A stretch of 64,000 bases of DNA, taken from NCBI GenBank assembly GCA_016718525.1, contig JADKDD010000001.1, forward strand, positions 620,001 to 684,000. The letters are read 5' to 3'. The DNA comes from Rhodocyclaceae bacterium. Lineage in GTDB: Bacteria; Pseudomonadota; Gammaproteobacteria; Burkholderiales; Rhodocyclaceae. Under the pieces are notes generated by a model. That model made no database searches. It was not told the origin of the DNA and saw only the letters and a program-made list of their open reading frames with translations. Below are positions 61,905 through 64,000 of this stretch, in pieces (position 1 is the stretch's first letter; each line of letters starts with the position of its first letter). Made by a program: the position numbers and the translations under genes.

Positions 61905-62983
61905 GGTGCGCTCTTGACGGTCCGCACAGCAGCACCGTCACTGAGATAGGCAGCGCCATCGACTGCGACCGTCTCCGGACCGCTCAGGCCAGACAGGATT
62001 TCCGCCATGCCATCCTTGCGTTCCCCAATGCGTACGATGACCTGGCGTGCTTTGTCTTCACTGACGACATATACCACTTCGCCGGCTGGCCGGCGAACGA
62101 TACTCGATTCAGGCACGAGCAAGGCGTTTTGTCGAACGTCGATTTCGACGAAACCGGTGACGCTAGCTCCGGCGCGCCAGGCACTAGGATTGGGGAAATC
62201 GACAACAGCCGTAATGGAACGGCTTCCAGCGCCAACCATGGGACGCAGTTCAGTGACTACTGTGCTCACTTTTTCGTCAGGCGCGATTGGGCTGACGAGT
62301 GCGACTTTCATTCCCGCGCGTAGATGCCGTGCCACAGTCTCTGGAAATGGCAACTGCGCGCGCAGGTTACCGCCTTGCGCGATAAGAAACAGTGGCGTGC
62401 CCTCTTTGACGTGATCACCGACCGATACTTTGCGCGATTCGACCGTACCCGTAATCGGGGCGAGCACAACAGCCTTGGCGAGACGATCACGCGCCATGAC
62501 GAGCCGGGACTGCGCGGCTTCACCGGCGGCCTCTTGCGCGGCAAGTTGCGATGCGGATGCATCCAGCACGGCACGGGAAATGAAGTTGCGCGCGACAAGA
62601 TCCTTGTTCCTTTCCAGAGTGCGGCGGTCCTGGGCGATTTGGGCGTCGAGACGCGCGACATCGGCAGTAGCTGCCCGCTCTTCCTGAGTCAGTTGTGTGG
62701 TCTCCAGATGGGCGAGTGGGGTGCCTGCCTGCACCTTGTCACCGGCATCGTGAAGGATGGCGATGATGCGACCAGGCACTTCCGCGGACACCTCAGGAGT
62801 TGCGCGCGATTCGACCCGCCCTACGGAGTCCAGCACCACCGGGACATCACGCCGCATCACCTGGGCAAGAGTTACTAGGGTGCCTTTCGTCTCGGCAGGC
62901 GGCGGAACTGTTTTCTTGACGCAACCGAAAAGAAGTGTAGGAGCCACGATGATGAGTGCGAGGATAACGAAAGGCGTCTTCAT
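61901..62983 (-). CDS. RND efflux periplasmic adaptor (membrane fusion protein)
   Basis: About 360 residues from the ATG at 62983, which overlaps the TetR stop (ATGA). Lipoprotein-like signal (VAPTLLFGCVKK), barrel-sandwich and coiled-coil hairpin (residues ~55-170, with GRIIAILHDAGDKVQAGTPL and TGTVESRKVSVGDHVKEGTP), then beta-barrel domains. It links the pump to an outer-membrane channel, for which no gene is seen here. Confidence 0.88.
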   Translation of the reverse strand: MKTPFVILALIIVAPTLLFGCVKKTVPPPAETKGTLVTLAQVMRRDVPVVLDSVGRVESRATPEVSAEVPGRIIAILHDAGDKVQAGTPLAHLETTQLTQEERAATADVARLDAQIAQDRRTLERNKDLVARNFISRAVLDASASQLAAQEAAGEAAQSRLVMARDRLAKAVVLAPITGTVESRKVSVGDHVKEGTPLFLIAQGGNLRAQLPFPETVARHLRAGMKVALVSPIAPDEKVSTVVTELRPMVGAGSRSITAVVDFPNPSAWRAGASVTGFVEIDVRQNALLVPESSIVRRPAGEVVYVVSEDKARQVIVRIGERKDGMAEILSGLSGPETVAVDGAAYLSDGAAVRTVKSAP

Positions 62984-63585
62984 TTTTGATCTCCGTCCGC
63001 AAACAGTTGGGCGAGTAGTGCCATGGCGTGTTTGGCAATGAATTTCGGCTGGTCGAGGGTCGTGTGCCATCCCGGCAGGAAACGACGCATGGGTGCGGTC
63101 TCCATGTGGTACATGACCAGCGCGCAGATGGATATAGCTACCATATGGGAATCATGTGCGGGGGCGATTTCCTTCGCGAGCGTCAGCAGTGCATCAAAGG
63201 GTTCGGCAAACACTTCCTCGGCGAGTAGTTTCAGTCGTGTCTCATTGCCATCAATGCGCTCACGCTGCAACAGCGCAAGAAAGTCGGGATCACGACCCAT
63301 GCCCTCGGCTAGGGTCTCGACGAATCGATTCAGTCGTTCCAGTGGCGTGCCGGGAATAGCGATCGCCTGCGTCAGCACCACCGACTTGTCCTTGAACGCA
63401 TAGGCCATGGCCGCGAGGTACAGGGCTTCCTTGTCAGCAAAGTGGTGGTACAAGGCCGCCGCCTGCATTTCAACTTCTGCCGCGATATCGCGCATCGATA
63501 CGCCGTGGAATCCCAAACGGGCAAAAAGCGGAATCGCCCGTTCCAGGATGTCTTCGCGTGTGCTGATTAACCCTTGCGTCACCAT
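62980..63585 (-). CDS. TetR-family repressor of the efflux operon
   Basis: 201 residues: N-terminal helix-turn-helix ILERAIPLFARLGFHGVSMR, IAAEVEMQAAALYHHFADKE, then a helical ligand domain. First gene of the tetR-adaptor-pump operon, so probably autoregulatory via the palindrome at 63613. Confidence 0.88.
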   Translation of the reverse strand: MVTQGLISTREDILERAIPLFARLGFHGVSMRDIAAEVEMQAAALYHHFADKEALYLAAMAYAFKDKSVVLTQAIAIPGTPLERLNRFVETLAEGMGRDPDFLALLQRERIDGNETRLKLLAEEVFAEPFDALLTLAKEIAPAHDSHMVAISICALVMYHMETAPMRRFLPGWHTTLDQPKFIAKHAMALLAQLFADGDQK

Positions 63586-63612
63586 TGGCTATGCACCCAA
63601 AGAATAATGAAC

Positions 63613-63630
63613 TTAACGAACGTTCATTAA
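63613..63630. promoter_or_regulatory. TetR-type operator palindrome
   Basis: TTAACGAACGTTCATTAA, symmetric at 16 of 18 positions around GAACGTTC, 27 bases upstream of the repressor start. Confidence 0.65.
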
Positions 63631-63671
63631 ACATCGATTCACGTCATTGCGCAACAGCTGTCTTGACCGAT

Positions 63672-64000
63672 GCTGAACAGAGCCCATTCTCGGCCCGTCG
63701 CTCGGCGGATGGCTCACCGAGTATTACAACTGGCGCTGGGTGTTCTACATCAACCTGCCATTCGGCCAGTTCGCATTGTCCGGCCTAGCCATTTTTGTAC
63801 GTGAAACACCGATTTGACCACGAACGACGGTTTGATCTGCTCGGCTTCTGCCCTGCTGAGCATCGGCATCGGCGCCCTGCAGATGATGCTGGATCGCGGC
63901 GAGTCACTCGACTGATTCGCCAATCCGGAAGTGGTCATCGAAGGGGCGCTCGCCGGCGTCGCGCTTTATCTCTTCATCGCGCACATCTTTACCCACGAGC
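63672..64000 (+). pseudogene. Decayed EmrB/QacA-type MFS transporter (runs off the window)
   Basis: From 63683 the frame reads PILGPSLGGWLTEYYNWRWV and FYINLPFGQF, the typical TM5-6 region of 14-helix MFS drug exporters, but stops at 63815. Homology resumes in another frame (LLSIGIGALQMMLDRGESLD) with a TGA where Trp is expected (before FANPEV), and continues to the window end. The N-terminus is absent. Confidence 0.75.

Noticed and set aside
1..64000. tRNA or rRNA genes
   Set aside because: I looked for tRNA-like cloverleaf ends and rRNA conserved stretches and saw none; a covariance search was not possible.

Overview
The window looks like a chromosomal segment of a betaproteobacterium. The housekeeping genes are typical of that class (mfd, ispD-ispF, an OmpR/EnvZ-type pair, smpB, rnfH, guaB-guaA). 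They have moderate GC content and are followed by a mosaic of mobile and accessory DNA. No genus can be named from the sequence alone.

Layout. (1) 1-18.3 kb is core genome: a serine hydrolase cut by the window edge, a DUF1015 protein, DAHP synthase, Mfd, an acyltransferase, IspD/IspF, a cyclic-nucleotide-binding protein, a PerM-type transporter, EnvZ/OmpR, SmpB, RnfH, GuaB and GuaA. (2) 18.3-33.7 kb is an integrated element directly after guaA. It has a P4-type integrase, an AlpA-like regulator, a UvrD-like helicase and a DUF1845 (ICE-type) protein. These are followed by a rightward train of small genes, a RecE-like nuclease, RecT, SSB, a zinc-ribbon/Toprim primase, an ArdC-like antirestriction protein, RadC and a YubB-domain protein. 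Almost every transcription unit in the train starts with the same kind of structured leader: a GC-rich hairpin, then a second helix that hides the Shine-Dalgarno sequence (13 copies). Five of these leaders are preceded by a second repeated element of up to about 150 nt, with several covarying hairpins and a probable pseudoknot. No conjugation genes are visible, and the last leader has lost its gene, so the element looks truncated at about 33.73 kb. (3) 33.9-35.7 kb holds a frameshifted IS91-like transposase gene behind a LexA-like box, followed by a perfect 52-bp palindrome. (4) 35.7-50.1 kb is a high-GC alkane-oxidation island: an AlkS/MalT-like LuxR regulator; AlkK-like acyl-CoA ligase, AlkJ-like GMC alcohol dehydrogenase and aldehyde dehydrogenase (with an in-frame amber codon) on the minus strand; a PQQ alcohol dehydrogenase; and a CYP153-type P450 with its ferredoxin reductase and ferredoxin. 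A thioesterase follows. The island ends inside a chimeric gene that joins an SDR tail to a phloroglucinol-hydrolase-like body. (5) 50.2-58.8 kb has an IclR regulator, an intact IS1182-type insertion sequence, an HI1419/HI1420-type toxin-antitoxin pair, dispersed repeats, and a minus-strand group of a cupin, two hotdog thioesterases, a BtrH-like protein and a broken alpha/beta hydrolase. (6) 58.8-64 kb has a TetR-MFP-RND efflux operon, whose pump gene has three homopolymer frameshifts, and a decayed EmrB-type MFS gene running off the end.

Functionally, the alkane island encodes every step from alkane to acyl-CoA: P450 plus redox partners, then alcohol dehydrogenase, aldehyde dehydrogenase and CoA ligase. 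It also carries its own regulator and shared palindromes in two promoters. The integrated element carries a recombination/replication cassette whose translation appears to be governed by one family of RNA leaders. The leader family resembles what I remember of the described radC RNA motif. The longer pseudoknot element, the tandem 26/27-residue micro-proteins and the FtsZ-tail-like motif are the least explained parts of the window.
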